NCBI GenBank assembly: GCA_937920515.1
Contig: CALEUG010000005.1
Coordinates: 46,625 to 110,624, forward strand
DNA: 64,000 bases
From: an uncultured bacterium
Lineage (GTDB): Bacteria > Acidobacteriota > Aminicenantia > Aminicenantales > Saccharicenantaceae
Reading direction: 5' to 3'
This document shows, piece after piece, positions 8,609 through 17,482 of this stretch; positions within the stretch are counted from its first letter, which is position 1, and each line of letters begins with the position of its first letter. The notes below the pieces were generated by a model. The model did not search any database. It was given only the letters and a program-made list of their open reading frames with translations, and was not told the DNA's origin. The translations under genes were made by a program, and so were the position numbers.

Positions 8609-9421
8609 TTAAAACTTATATTTCAGGCTGACGGAAATGACCGGCCCGATTAGTTCCCACTTGAAATCGGTTTCCACCCCGTCGGCATTGATAAAGGTCA
8701 GGTTCTGACCAGCGAGGCTGGAATCGAGAGAATCGCTTTTTATTTTGAAAGACTTAACCGTGCCGAACGGCACCCTGATATCGCCGCTGAGATACAGGCG
8801 CGAAGAGACCGCCAGGTCGGCCCCGAGGTTGGCATGGGGAAAGACATTCTGGGAGGTGGCCACCACCTTCCGGTTGCCCTCGGATATTTTGACCAGGTTT
8901 TCCTGCCAGAGCCACTCTTCGCTGATCACCGCCCTGTTGAAATAATACCCTACTCCGCCACCAAGATAAACCCTCAGCGTGGTAATGGGGAGATTGACCC
9001 TGATGGTCAGAAGCAGGGGCAGGCTGGACAGCCCTACCTTTCCCTTCTGGGACACATCAATCGCCACCTGCTCCACGGTCCCGTTGACTTTCAACTCGTT
9101 CCTGACATTCTTGAAAATATACTCAGCTCCAAGGGCCACGAAAAATTGCGGCCCGGCCTTGAATTCCAGTTCGCCGCCGAAAGAAAAAGTCCCGGAGATT
9201 TCGGCCAGGTTCCGTCTGATTCCGGCCATTCCCACTCCGGACAGGAAATCCGACAGCTGCTTCAGGCTGGCGTTGACCGCCGGAACATACTCTTTATTAA
9301 AAGTGGTGGAAGAGGGAACGTAATAGCTGCCCCGCAGCGAAAAGGCCAGCCTGGGCTCGGCCCCGATAGCCGCCGTGGCAAGTATCAGAAAGGCAACCAG
9401 CAGTGCTCTAATCTTCTTCAT
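8609..9421 (-). CDS. Outer-membrane beta-barrel protein
   Basis: 270 residues from ATG 9421, preceded by GGAGG at a proper distance; a GTG four codons upstream overlaps the ribosome site and is rejected. A signal peptide (MKKIRALLVAFLILATAAIG) is followed by strand patterns such as RLAFSLRGSYYVP, FFVALGAEYIF and TLRVYLGGGVGYYF, and the C-terminus VISVSLKYKF ends in phenylalanine, the classic barrel-assembly signal. No enzymatic motif is present. It follows the large SBBP-repeat gene by 21 bases on the same strand, so the two are probably co-transcribed and the barrel may be a partner of that surface protein. Confidence 0.7.
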   Translation of the reverse strand: MKKIRALLVAFLILATAAIGAEPRLAFSLRGSYYVPSSTTFNKEYVPAVNASLKQLSDFLSGVGMAGIRRNLAEISGTFSFGGELEFKAGPQFFVALGAEYIFKNVRNELKVNGTVEQVAIDVSQKGKVGLSSLPLLLTIRVNLPITTLRVYLGGGVGYYFNRAVISEEWLWQENLVKISEGNRKVVATSQNVFPHANLGADLAVSSRLYLSGDIRVPFGTVKSFKIKSDSLDSSLAGQNLTFINADGVETDFKWELIGPVISVSLKYKF

Positions 9422-9442
9422 CCTGGCCTCCACAATGATTAC

Positions 9443-12400
9443 TTATTTTCCCGGTTTGTTCTTAATGGCTTCTGAAAGTTTTTTCAGTTCCAGTTTCTGT
9501 TGCTGTCCTCCCGTTCCGCTTCCGCTCGACTCGGTGATAGGTCCGTAGACCACCAGGTTGTTGTCTTCATTCTTCTCTTCTATCTCGTTGTCGGCATCCA
9601 TGACCGCTATCAGGTACTTGCCCACCGGGTCCTGGCTCTGGCTGAGATACTGGATAAAGGCCAGTATCCTGGTAGAATCAGCCGCCAGATTGTAACTGAG
9701 GCTTCTGGTCTCCAGGTGCGTCCCCAGGGCCTGGCCATCGGGAGAAAGGTAGTAGGATATCTTGTAATTTCCTTTCAGTTCTCCGTCGCCGTCGTTGATC
9801 ATCTTCAGGAAACCGCTGAGAATTATGGTCCGGCCCAGGAACCGGGAAACTTTTAAGCTGCTCCATTCCCCGGTCAGGTCAGCCAGGGGATAGGGCCCGA
9901 AGACGGCCACTGCCGTCTTATCGCTGTCCATTATGAAGCTGATGGTCCTGGTTGTCCCGGAAATATCGCCCTGCCAGCTGTCAAATCCGGAGAACTCATC
10001 CGGCGTGGCGATTAACTTGACCAGGGTCCCGGCCGGGTAGGTGGCCGAGCAGACTTCTCCGCAGTCTATTTCTTCATCCTCGCTGGTTACCTTGCCGTTT
10101 CCAGGGCCCGATTTGAGGACAGTCAGGGTATAGGTATCTTCGGCCGGGACAAATTTAGCCGTAACCGCCTTATCGGAATCCATGGTAATTTTAATCGGAT
10201 TGTTCGCACTGGTTACATCACCGCTCCAGCCACCAAAAACCGAGCCCTCAGCCGGGGTGGCGGTCAGGGTAACAGTATATCCCTCGTCATACAATTCCTG
10301 GCAATCCAGGCCGCAATCGATTCCGCCATCCTGGCTGCTGACCAGCCCGCTGCCAGTTCCGGCTCTGCTGACAGTAAGCTGGTAACTACCGACCGCGGCA
10401 AACCTGGCCACAAACACGTCAGTGCCGCTGATTTCCCTGTCGTAAGTTCCTTCGGTCGTTGGGAAATTTGAGGATTGAGTATAGCCGGTTACATAGACAT
10501 TCCCCTCGCCATCCAGAGCCAGCCCGTAGGCCAGGTCATCGGCCGACCCGCCGAGAAAAGTTGAAGCCAGGACTGCCCCCAGCTTGACAGACAGCTTGGT
10601 GACCACGGCATCCCATCCTCCGTTGTGGCTGGGGTCGTAGGTGTTTATGGTAATCGGGTATCGGATCGACCTGGTCCAGCCGGCGATATACGGATTTCCG
10701 CGGGAATCCACCACCAGAGCCCGGCAGCGGTCATCTGACACTCCACCCACAAAAGTGGAGCCGATAAGAGAACCAAGTGAGCTGTCAAGCTTGCTGACGA
10801 AAATGTCGGTCAGGCCGGAAAAAGTGGTGTTAAAGGCACCCTCGGTGACCGGAAAATCGCTGCTGCTGGTATATCCGGCCACATAAACAGCCGGGTCAAC
10901 TGTTCCATCAAGGCCGATGGCGTAAAGGTAATCAGCCCCGCTACCCCCGATATAAGTCGAAGAATGTATAAAATCAAGCGATGGGCTGAGGTGCAGCACA
11001 AAACCGTCATAGTCTCCGTTATAGGTGACGTCAAGAGCACCGGCGGTCACCGGGAAATCCGGAGACCGGGTCCGCCCGGCCAGCCAGAAATGGCCGAGGC
11101 CATCAACCGCCACGGCCGAAGCCACGTCATAATCGCTGCCGCCGATGAAAGTGGCGGCAGAAAGACCGCCGAGTTCACCGGTCAGGATAGCCAGGAAGGC
11201 ATCCTGGCCACCCCTCAGGCTGGTGCTGTAAGTTCCTCCGGTTACAGGAAAATTGGCTGAATCGGTCATGCCGGCAATGACCACATTAAGATTCGGCAGC
11301 AGGGTCAGAGCTGCCGCATAATCTGTCCCGCTTCCGCCGAGGTAAGTTGACCCCAGCAGCAGGTCCAGGCCCGGAGCAATCCTGACCACAAAAGCATCAT
11401 ATTCTCCACCCTGGTACTGAGCCTGGAAGGCCCCGGTGGTCACCGGGAAGTCCCTGGATGAGGTGATACCTGTTAGGTACAAATTGCCTTCCCCATCGAT
11501 GGCCAGTCCGTTAACATAATCGGCACCCCGGCCACCAAGGTAAGTGGATGCTTCCAGCTGGGTCAGGGAATTATTGAACCTGGAAATGAATGCATCATAA
11601 CTGCCGTTGGCGGAAGTATCTATCACTCCCGTCGTGGTCGGAAAATCAGACTGAAAGACGGACACGGTGTAGCCGGCCACATAGACCTGGCCTTCGGAAT
11701 TAACAGCGACGCAGTATCCACGGTCGTTACCCGTCCCGCCGATAAAAGTGGACGCAGACAGAGTGCTCAGGGCCGGGTCGATGACCAGGGTGTAATCCGG
11801 GTTGTAGGGGCCACAGATTTTGAATCCGTACTCATCCCGGGACCTGACCTCGTAGGCCACCTCCACGTACTGCCGCTGCCCATCAATTTCCTGGTAGCCC
11901 ACCGGTTTAACCATTTCCAGAGGACCCGCGGCCGAGGCCAGAACCAGCTGCCCCCCATCTGAAAGACTGAGTTCTTCAACGCCTTCCACCTTAATATTAA
12001 TATCCTCAACCCGGGAACCAGGACGCAGGTAGAAAAATTTTTCCACGTTCCTGCCTGAAGCCCTGAGTTCAATTTCTATGCCAGGATAAACCTCGCCCAG
12101 CCTGAGAGAATTAAAGCCAGAAAGCCTATTCTTCCAGGAGCCTGAATTCTGCCCGTGAAAATAGGCCACCCTGGTTGCAACCGGCTCCTGCCCCGAGAGG
12201 GAAAATACCGCCTGCTGACCGCTCCCGGTCATAAATTTTTCCTTGAAGACCAGAAGCCGTGCCCTGTCCCCGGCGACCTCCGGAAAATCTGCTTCCGGGA
12301 ATGTCCCGCCCGGCTGGCTGCGGTCGAAAGACAGCAGGCTGAATATCAATTCCCGGTCGGTAACGGCCAGGGCACCGGTGAACAGGTCTGTACGGTACTT

Positions 12401-12619
12401 CAGGCGGCTGTCCCATTGTCCTTCGTTTGGAACGAACGGAAGAGAAATCCCGGCCAGGGCTACCCGGGGAGTCGTGGTTGGTTTTAGCTCTGCCGGTGAG
12501 GCTGGAACGGTTCTGAACCCCGTCAGAATAAGAGCGGCCAGGACCGCAACCGAAACCAACAGGCCAACCAGCCCCAAAATCCGGCCGCCGCTTACCGGTT
12601 TTCCCTTTCTTGAATTCAT
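9443..12619 (-). CDS. Large surface protein: DUF7948-like, SBBP repeats, two InlB-type repeats, CARDB
   Basis: 1058 residues from ATG 12619 (AGGAAGG six bases upstream). One membrane segment near residues 15-35 is a signal anchor. The next part (PFVPNEGQWDSRLKYRTD) is the domain that usually precedes SBBP repeats. About eight or nine SBBP repeats follow, each with the phrase GNVYVTGYTQSSNFPTTEG or close variants. Two divergent InlB-type repeats come next (VFGGWSGDVTS; FDSWQGDISG), each with a C-G-x-x-C pair, then a CARDB-like domain ending DADNEIEEKNEDNNLVVYG. These are beta-rich adhesion or scaffold modules, so an exposed structural or binding role is likely. The ligand is unknown. The barrel gene at 8609-9421 lies directly downstream. 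Confidence 0.8.
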   Translation of the reverse strand: MNSRKGKPVSGGRILGLVGLLVSVAVLAALILTGFRTVPASPAELKPTTTPRVALAGISLPFVPNEGQWDSRLKYRTDLFTGALAVTDRELIFSLLSFDRSQPGGTFPEADFPEVAGDRARLLVFKEKFMTGSGQQAVFSLSGQEPVATRVAYFHGQNSGSWKNRLSGFNSLRLGEVYPGIEIELRASGRNVEKFFYLRPGSRVEDINIKVEGVEELSLSDGGQLVLASAAGPLEMVKPVGYQEIDGQRQYVEVAYEVRSRDEYGFKICGPYNPDYTLVIDPALSTLSASTFIGGTGNDRGYCVAVNSEGQVYVAGYTVSVFQSDFPTTTGVIDTSANGSYDAFISRFNNSLTQLEASTYLGGRGADYVNGLAIDGEGNLYLTGITSSRDFPVTTGAFQAQYQGGEYDAFVVRIAPGLDLLLGSTYLGGSGTDYAAALTLLPNLNVVIAGMTDSANFPVTGGTYSTSLRGGQDAFLAILTGELGGLSAATFIGGSDYDVASAVAVDGLGHFWLAGRTRSPDFPVTAGALDVTYNGDYDGFVLHLSPSLDFIHSSTYIGGSGADYLYAIGLDGTVDPAVYVAGYTSSSDFPVTEGAFNTTFSGLTDIFVSKLDSSLGSLIGSTFVGGVSDDRCRALVVDSRGNPYIAGWTRSIRYPITINTYDPSHNGGWDAVVTKLSVKLGAVLASTFLGGSADDLAYGLALDGEGNVYVTGYTQSSNFPTTEGTYDREISGTDVFVARFAAVGSYQLTVSRAGTGSGLVSSQDGGIDCGLDCQELYDEGYTVTLTATPAEGSVFGGWSGDVTSANNPIKITMDSDKAVTAKFVPAEDTYTLTVLKSGPGNGKVTSEDEEIDCGEVCSATYPAGTLVKLIATPDEFSGFDSWQGDISGTTRTISFIMDSDKTAVAVFGPYPLADLTGEWSSLKVSRFLGRTIILSGFLKMINDGDGELKGNYKISYYLSPDGQALGTHLETRSLSYNLAADSTRILAFIQYLSQSQDPVGKYLIAVMDADNEIEEKNEDNNLVVYGPITESSGSGTGGQQQKLELKKLSEAIKNKPGK

Positions 12620-12916
12620 GGTCAACCTTCCTGACAGTATTTCCAGGCAGCTCCCGGTCTGGTCAGACCGGCCCGCTATATCAATTATAATAAACTACAC
12701 AAAGCCAAAACAGATGCATCTCGCTTTCAGCAGCCTTCAGGCCTTTTTCGGCCCTGGTCAGGCTTGAGAACCGTTATTATATCCATTTTCGACAAAAAAA
12801 TCTCACTTCCAGGATAATTTCCTCTGGTTCACCCGTCTGATATCCGTGATATAATTTTTTGACTTTTTACGTCGTTTTAAAGTAATTTAGACTTAAATCC
12901 AACTCAGGCGGAAAAG
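12620..12916 (+). promoter_or_regulatory. Divergent control region, candidate promoters of the RND operon
   Basis: The plus strand has a perfect TATAAT at 12850-12855, with TTCACC at 12828-12833 upstream (16-bp spacer), and a second pair TTGACT 12859-12864 / TAATTT 12883-12888 (18-bp spacer). Either could drive the operon starting at 12917. I could not identify an operator or a local regulator gene. Confidence 0.4.
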
Positions 12917-14161
12917 ATGAGCAAAAGGTCAAAGCCCCTTATCGTCACGCTTATCTTTATTGTAATTTTTTCGCTGGGCCTGGGCGCCTGGCTGCTTTAC
13001 AAGAAATCATCCCCGAAGAATGCCGGCAGCGGGGAGACCTCCCAGGCTGTTCCGGCAGCCGAGAACCAGGCTGTAGCACCCCTGCCGGTCAGGGTAGCCC
13101 TGGCCAGGGTAGCCGACCTGGAAAAAAGGATCAAGGCTCCGGGCGAAGTCTTCACCGAGAGAAAAGTCATCCTGAAGGCCGAGGTTAAAGGAGTGCTGAA
13201 AAAACTCCATATCCAGGAAGGCCGGAAAGTGCAAGCCGGTGAAGTCCTGGCCGAGCTTGACGACACCCCCTACCGGCTGCAGCTGGAACAGGACGAAGCC
13301 ACAAGACTCAAAGCCCTGTCGGAGTTGCTGCTGGACCGCCTTTTCCAGCAGCCAGAACTGAGCGGAAACCCCGAAGACCTGGCAAACCTGAAAAAGGCAG
13401 AGGAAGCCTTTCTTCAGGCCGAGATAGCTCACAGGGCAGGCCGGGTCAGCCAGGCCGAGCTGGACCAGGCCCGCCGCAATTACGAGCTGGCCCTGATCGG
13501 TAGCGGTCTTAAAAGGGATGAAATAATTGCCGCTTCCAAGGGCCTGACCCAGGCCGAGGTCAATGTCAAGAGGGCCAGGATGGAACTGGAGAAGACACGA
13601 ATCCCCGCCCCGTTTTCCGGCGTGGTCACCCAGATAAAAGTCGCTCCTGGCGAAAATATCGAAGTCGGGCGGGAAATCTGCACCCTGGTTGACCTCAGCC
13701 AGCTGAAAATTGAAGCCAGGGTGCTGGAAACTCTGATCGGTAAAATAAAGGTCGGCCGGGAAGCCGACGTCCGTTTTTCAGCTTACCCGGGAAAAGTCTT
13801 CCGGGGCCGGGTGGCAGCCATCAGCCCCCTGGTCAGCCCGACAGAAAAAACCTGCAGTGTTTTCATCCGCCTGGACAACCCGTCGGAAGAGATAAAGCCC
13901 GGCATGCATGCCGAGGTGGAAATAGTTTCTGAGGTTTTTCCCGGCCGGTTGCTGGTACCACAGTCAGCGGTCCTGGTCAGAGGCGGACGGCCGCTGGTTT
14001 TCGTGATAGAAAACGGCCTGGCCAAGTGGCGTTACATCCAGACCGGGGAAGAAAACGAGCAGCTGGTGGAAGTCCTGGACGGTGTCAGAGAAGGAGAACA
14101 GGTCATAGTCGAGGGACACCTGACCCTGGCCCACGACTCGCCGGTCCGGGTGGTAGAATAA
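12917..14161 (+). CDS. RND efflux periplasmic adaptor (HlyD/AcrA family)
   Basis: 414 residues. An N-terminal membrane segment (VTLIFIVIFSLGLGAWLLY) anchors it in the inner membrane. The barrel-sandwich hybrid halves are visible as VILKAEVKGVLKKLHIQEGRKVQAG and IPAPFSGVVTQIKVAPGENI, separated by a coiled-coil hairpin (residues about 120-215). The beta-barrel and membrane-proximal domains follow (GREADVRFSAYPGKVF; GMHAEVEIV; LVPQSAVLV). In tripartite pumps this protein links the inner-membrane permease to an outer-membrane channel. It is the first gene of a three-gene operon, 24 bases from the next. Substrate specificity cannot be told. Confidence 0.92.
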   Translation: MSKRSKPLIVTLIFIVIFSLGLGAWLLYKKSSPKNAGSGETSQAVPAAENQAVAPLPVRVALARVADLEKRIKAPGEVFTERKVILKAEVKGVLKKLHIQEGRKVQAGEVLAELDDTPYRLQLEQDEATRLKALSELLLDRLFQQPELSGNPEDLANLKKAEEAFLQAEIAHRAGRVSQAELDQARRNYELALIGSGLKRDEIIAASKGLTQAEVNVKRARMELEKTRIPAPFSGVVTQIKVAPGENIEVGREICTLVDLSQLKIEARVLETLIGKIKVGREADVRFSAYPGKVFRGRVAAISPLVSPTEKTCSVFIRLDNPSEEIKPGMHAEVEIVSEVFPGRLLVPQSAVLVRGGRPLVFVIENGLAKWRYIQTGEENEQLVEVLDGVREGEQVIVEGHLTLAHDSPVRVVE

Positions 14162-14185
14162 AAGCCTGAAGCTGGAGAATCGACC

Positions 14186-17100
14186 ATGAACCCCGCCCGA
14201 TTTTCCATCGAGCGTCCGGTTACCACCCTGATGTTTTTTATCGCCATCATTCTGCTGGGAGTTGTTTCCCTCGGCCATCTCAGCATCGACCTTCTGCCTT
14301 CCATCAGTTATCCGCGTTTGTCGGTCATCACCCGGTACCCTGGAGTGGCCCCGGAAGAAGTGGAAATGCTGGTCACCGTGCCCCTGGAAACATCGGTCAG
14401 CCGGATCCCGGGCTTGCGGCGGGTGGAATCCGTTTCCAGGGAAGGTTTTTCCTTCATCAGCCTGGAATTCAGCTGGGGCACCGACATGGACTTTGCCCTG
14501 CTCCACACCCGGGAAAGGCTGGATTCAGCCCGCGACAGCCTGCCCGAGGGCTGCGAAAAGCCGGTCATCATCTCGCTTGATCCCCAGAGCAGTCCCATCA
14601 TGACCCTGGCCCTGACCGGGGAGTGGAACCTGCTGGAACTCAAGGAACTGGCTGAGGAGATGATCAAGCCCAGGCTGGAGCAGATTGAAGGCATCGCCGC
14701 GGTGGAAATAACCGGTGGGGTGGAAAGAGAAATCCAGGTGGAGCTGGACCCGGGAAAATTGTCCGGCTACGGCCTGAATATCGAGACCGTTTCCCAGAAG
14801 ATAGCCGGATTTAACCGCAGCCTGCAGGGCGGGACCATCCTCAAGGGAAAATTCATCTATTCCCTGAGGATCGCCGGCGAATTCAACCGGGTCTCTGAAA
14901 TTGAAGAGATCCCGGTCAAGTTTACCGGGGACGGGGGTGTGGTCCTGCTGAAGCATATCGGCCGGGTGGTGGATACCATCAAGGAACGCGAGGGCACCAC
15001 CAGGCTTAATGGACGGGATAGCATCGGTCTCCTGGTCAGAAAGGAGTACGGGACCAACACCGTCAAGGTCAGCCGGGCAGCCAGGGAGGTTATAGAGCAA
15101 ATCAAGAAAGAAAACCCGGAAATAAACCTGGAAATCATCTCCGAGCAGGCCGGTTACATCCAGAGCGCCATAGACTCCACCAGGGAGGAAATTATCCAGG
15201 GTGCCATCCTGGCTTTTCTGACGCTGCTGATTTTCCTGCAGGAATGGAAATCGCCGCTGATTATAGGCACCGTCATTCCCATCTCCATCATCGGAGTTTT
15301 CAACATACTTTTTCTTCGCGACATGACGTTGAACCTGATGTCTCTGGGAGGCCTGGCCCTGGGTGTGGGCATGCTGGACGATACGGCCGTGGTGGTCTCG
15401 GAAAACATCTTTCGGCACCGTCAGCTGGGGAGACCGGTCAAAGAGGCGGCCAGCCTGGGCACCCGCGAGGTCATCAGCCCGGTGGCGGCCTCGGTGCTGA
15501 CCACCATCGTGGTATTTCTGCCGGTAATCTACGTCAAGGGCCTGGCCGGCCAGCTATTCAGGGACACGGCCTTGACCGTGACCTACACCCTGCTTTCAGC
15601 CCTGCTGGTTTCGGTTACCATGCTGCCGATGCTGGCCTCGCGAGAAAAATCAGTATCCTGGCCCGAAAAAGTCCTGCCAGGTTTCAATTTTCTTGGCTTC
15701 AGTAAAATTCAGGTCGACACCGACCTAAAAGGCTGGTGGCTTTATCCCTGGCTGGGCTTGAAGTTCCTGCTGTACAACCTGGTTCTGCTGGTATCCTGGT
15801 TGCTGAGAACTGCGGCCAGGGCAGCCGGCTGGTTTCTCGGCCGGATTTTCGGTCTGGTTTCCGGATTGCTTAAACCGGTTATCGAGTCCATCTTCCTGGT
15901 TTTTAACCGCAATTACCAGAAATTCGTGGACCGTCATTCCGTATTTCTGAACTGGTCCCTGGATCACAAGAAAACCACATTTTACCTGGCTGCAGTACTT
16001 TTCTCCCTGATCCTGGTGCTGGGTTTCCTCCTTCCGCGGGAACTGATGCCCCCGATCAGAACTTCCAGCTTCAACCTCAACCTGAAGACCCCGGCCGAAT
16101 ACTCTCTGCAGCAGACCGAAGAAATCGTTTCGCTGGTTGAAAACTGGCTGGGCCAGCAGCCTGATTGCCGCAGAGTCTTTTCCCAGGTGGGGATTATCTC
16201 CAGCAGCGAATCCTTCCGCCCGGACGTCTCGGTCAATTCGGCAGTGGTTGCGGTTGAAGTCAGAAATCCCGGAGCCCTGGACCGCCTGATGGCCGCCGCC
16301 AGAAAGTACCTGTCAGGCTTTCCGGAACTGGCCTATTCCGTCAGCCGGGAGCAGACCACCCTGAGTGAATTCCTGGCCCTGACCTCGGGCGAAATCGTGC
16401 TCAAGGTCAAGGGGCAGAATCTGGAAATTCTGCGCCGGATTGCCCGGGAATTTGCCGGAAAATTGCAGTCCGTCCCCGGCCTGACTGACGTCAACCTCAA
16501 CCTGCAAAAAGGCAAGCCTCAACTCCTTATAAAAATAAACCGGGAAGCCCTGGCCCGGTACCCGGACCTGTCTCCCGGAGAACTGGCCAGCTTTCTGGTC
16601 CAGGCCGTCAGGGGCTCGCTGGCCACCAGGTACCGGGAAATGGAAAAGAAATATGACGTCCGGGTCTGGCTGGAACCGGAATCCAGGAAGACGATCGACC
16701 GGGTGCTGAATTCATTCTACCCCCTGGGGCAATCGCTCATCCCGCTGAGGGAGCTGATAAGCTACGAACTGGTGGATGGCCTGAATGAAATCAGGCGGGA
16801 AAACCAGGAAAGGGAAATCCTGATCACGGCCAACCTCAGGGGCCGGAAGTTCAGCCAGGTGGTCCCTGCCATCCGGGGTCTCATTCAGCAGATGAACCTC
16901 CCGGCCGAATACCGCATACTGTTCGGAGGTGAGAGGGAGGAAATGGCCACCAGCTTCCGCTCGCTGCTGCTGGCCTTCCTGATGGCCGTCATCCTGATTT
17001 ACATGATCATGGCCGCTCAGTTTGAATCGCTGCTACATCCCTTCCTGATAATGTTTACTATTCCGATGGGATTAGTAGGAACCGGCCTCCTGCTGCTGGC

Positions 17101-17461
17101 CACCGGGCAGAGCCTGAATGTCATCTCCCTGATCGGAGTGGTGGTCCTGGTAGGGATAGTGGTCAACAACGCCATCGTGGAGATAGATTACATCAATCAA
17201 CTGCGGCGCGAGGGACACAACCTGCGCCTGGCGGTAACCGGGGGCACGGCCACCCGACTGCGGCCGATCATGATGTCTACCCTGAGCACGGTGGCCGGAC
17301 TGATTCCCATGGCCCTGGGGCTGGGCCGGGGAGCCGAGCTACTCCGGCCCCTGGCCATTGCCGTCATTGGTGGACTGATTTCCTCACTCTTTCTGACCCT
17401 GGTCTTCATCCCGGTTTTTTATGAATTTGTGGAAACCAGGTTCAGAAGGCTGAAGGCCTGA
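14186..17461 (+). CDS. RND efflux permease, first copy, with a TM6-TM7 insertion
   Basis: 1091 residues. It opens with the family start NPARFSIERPVTTLMFF and has duplicated halves with large periplasmic porter domains. TM4 carries the proton-relay acid pair in GVGMLDDTAVVVSENI (about residues 397-398); TM10 carries VGIVVNNAIVEIDYIN. The protein is longer than the usual 1030-1050 because residues about 490-590, between TM6 and TM7, hold an extra hydrophobic and amphipathic segment (LLYNLVLLVSWLLRTAA; FLGRIFGLVSGLLKPV). It exchanges protons for drugs or other amphipathic compounds together with the adaptor. GGAGA lies 7 bases before ATG 14186. Confidence 0.92.
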   Translation: MNPARFSIERPVTTLMFFIAIILLGVVSLGHLSIDLLPSISYPRLSVITRYPGVAPEEVEMLVTVPLETSVSRIPGLRRVESVSREGFSFISLEFSWGTDMDFALLHTRERLDSARDSLPEGCEKPVIISLDPQSSPIMTLALTGEWNLLELKELAEEMIKPRLEQIEGIAAVEITGGVEREIQVELDPGKLSGYGLNIETVSQKIAGFNRSLQGGTILKGKFIYSLRIAGEFNRVSEIEEIPVKFTGDGGVVLLKHIGRVVDTIKEREGTTRLNGRDSIGLLVRKEYGTNTVKVSRAAREVIEQIKKENPEINLEIISEQAGYIQSAIDSTREEIIQGAILAFLTLLIFLQEWKSPLIIGTVIPISIIGVFNILFLRDMTLNLMSLGGLALGVGMLDDTAVVVSENIFRHRQLGRPVKEAASLGTREVISPVAASVLTTIVVFLPVIYVKGLAGQLFRDTALTVTYTLLSALLVSVTMLPMLASREKSVSWPEKVLPGFNFLGFSKIQVDTDLKGWWLYPWLGLKFLLYNLVLLVSWLLRTAARAAGWFLGRIFGLVSGLLKPVIESIFLVFNRNYQKFVDRHSVFLNWSLDHKKTTFYLAAVLFSLILVLGFLLPRELMPPIRTSSFNLNLKTPAEYSLQQTEEIVSLVENWLGQQPDCRRVFSQVGIISSSESFRPDVSVNSAVVAVEVRNPGALDRLMAAARKYLSGFPELAYSVSREQTTLSEFLALTSGEIVLKVKGQNLEILRRIAREFAGKLQSVPGLTDVNLNLQKGKPQLLIKINREALARYPDLSPGELASFLVQAVRGSLATRYREMEKKYDVRVWLEPESRKTIDRVLNSFYPLGQSLIPLRELISYELVDGLNEIRRENQEREILITANLRGRKFSQVVPAIRGLIQQMNLPAEYRILFGGEREEMATSFRSLLLAFLMAVILIYMIMAAQFESLLHPFLIMFTIPMGLVGTGLLLLATGQSLNVISLIGVVVLVGIVVNNAIVEIDYINQLRREGHNLRLAVTGGTATRLRPIMMSTLSTVAGLIPMALGLGRGAELLRPLAIAVIGGLISSLFLTLVFIPVFYEFVETRFRRLKA

Positions 17462-17482
17462 ATCGATCCTGGTGGAACGAAG

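Noticed and set aside
14525..15418. 297-codon minus-strand frame inside the first RND permease
   Set aside because: The plus strand is a clear RND permease with all motifs. The antisense frame has no independent support.
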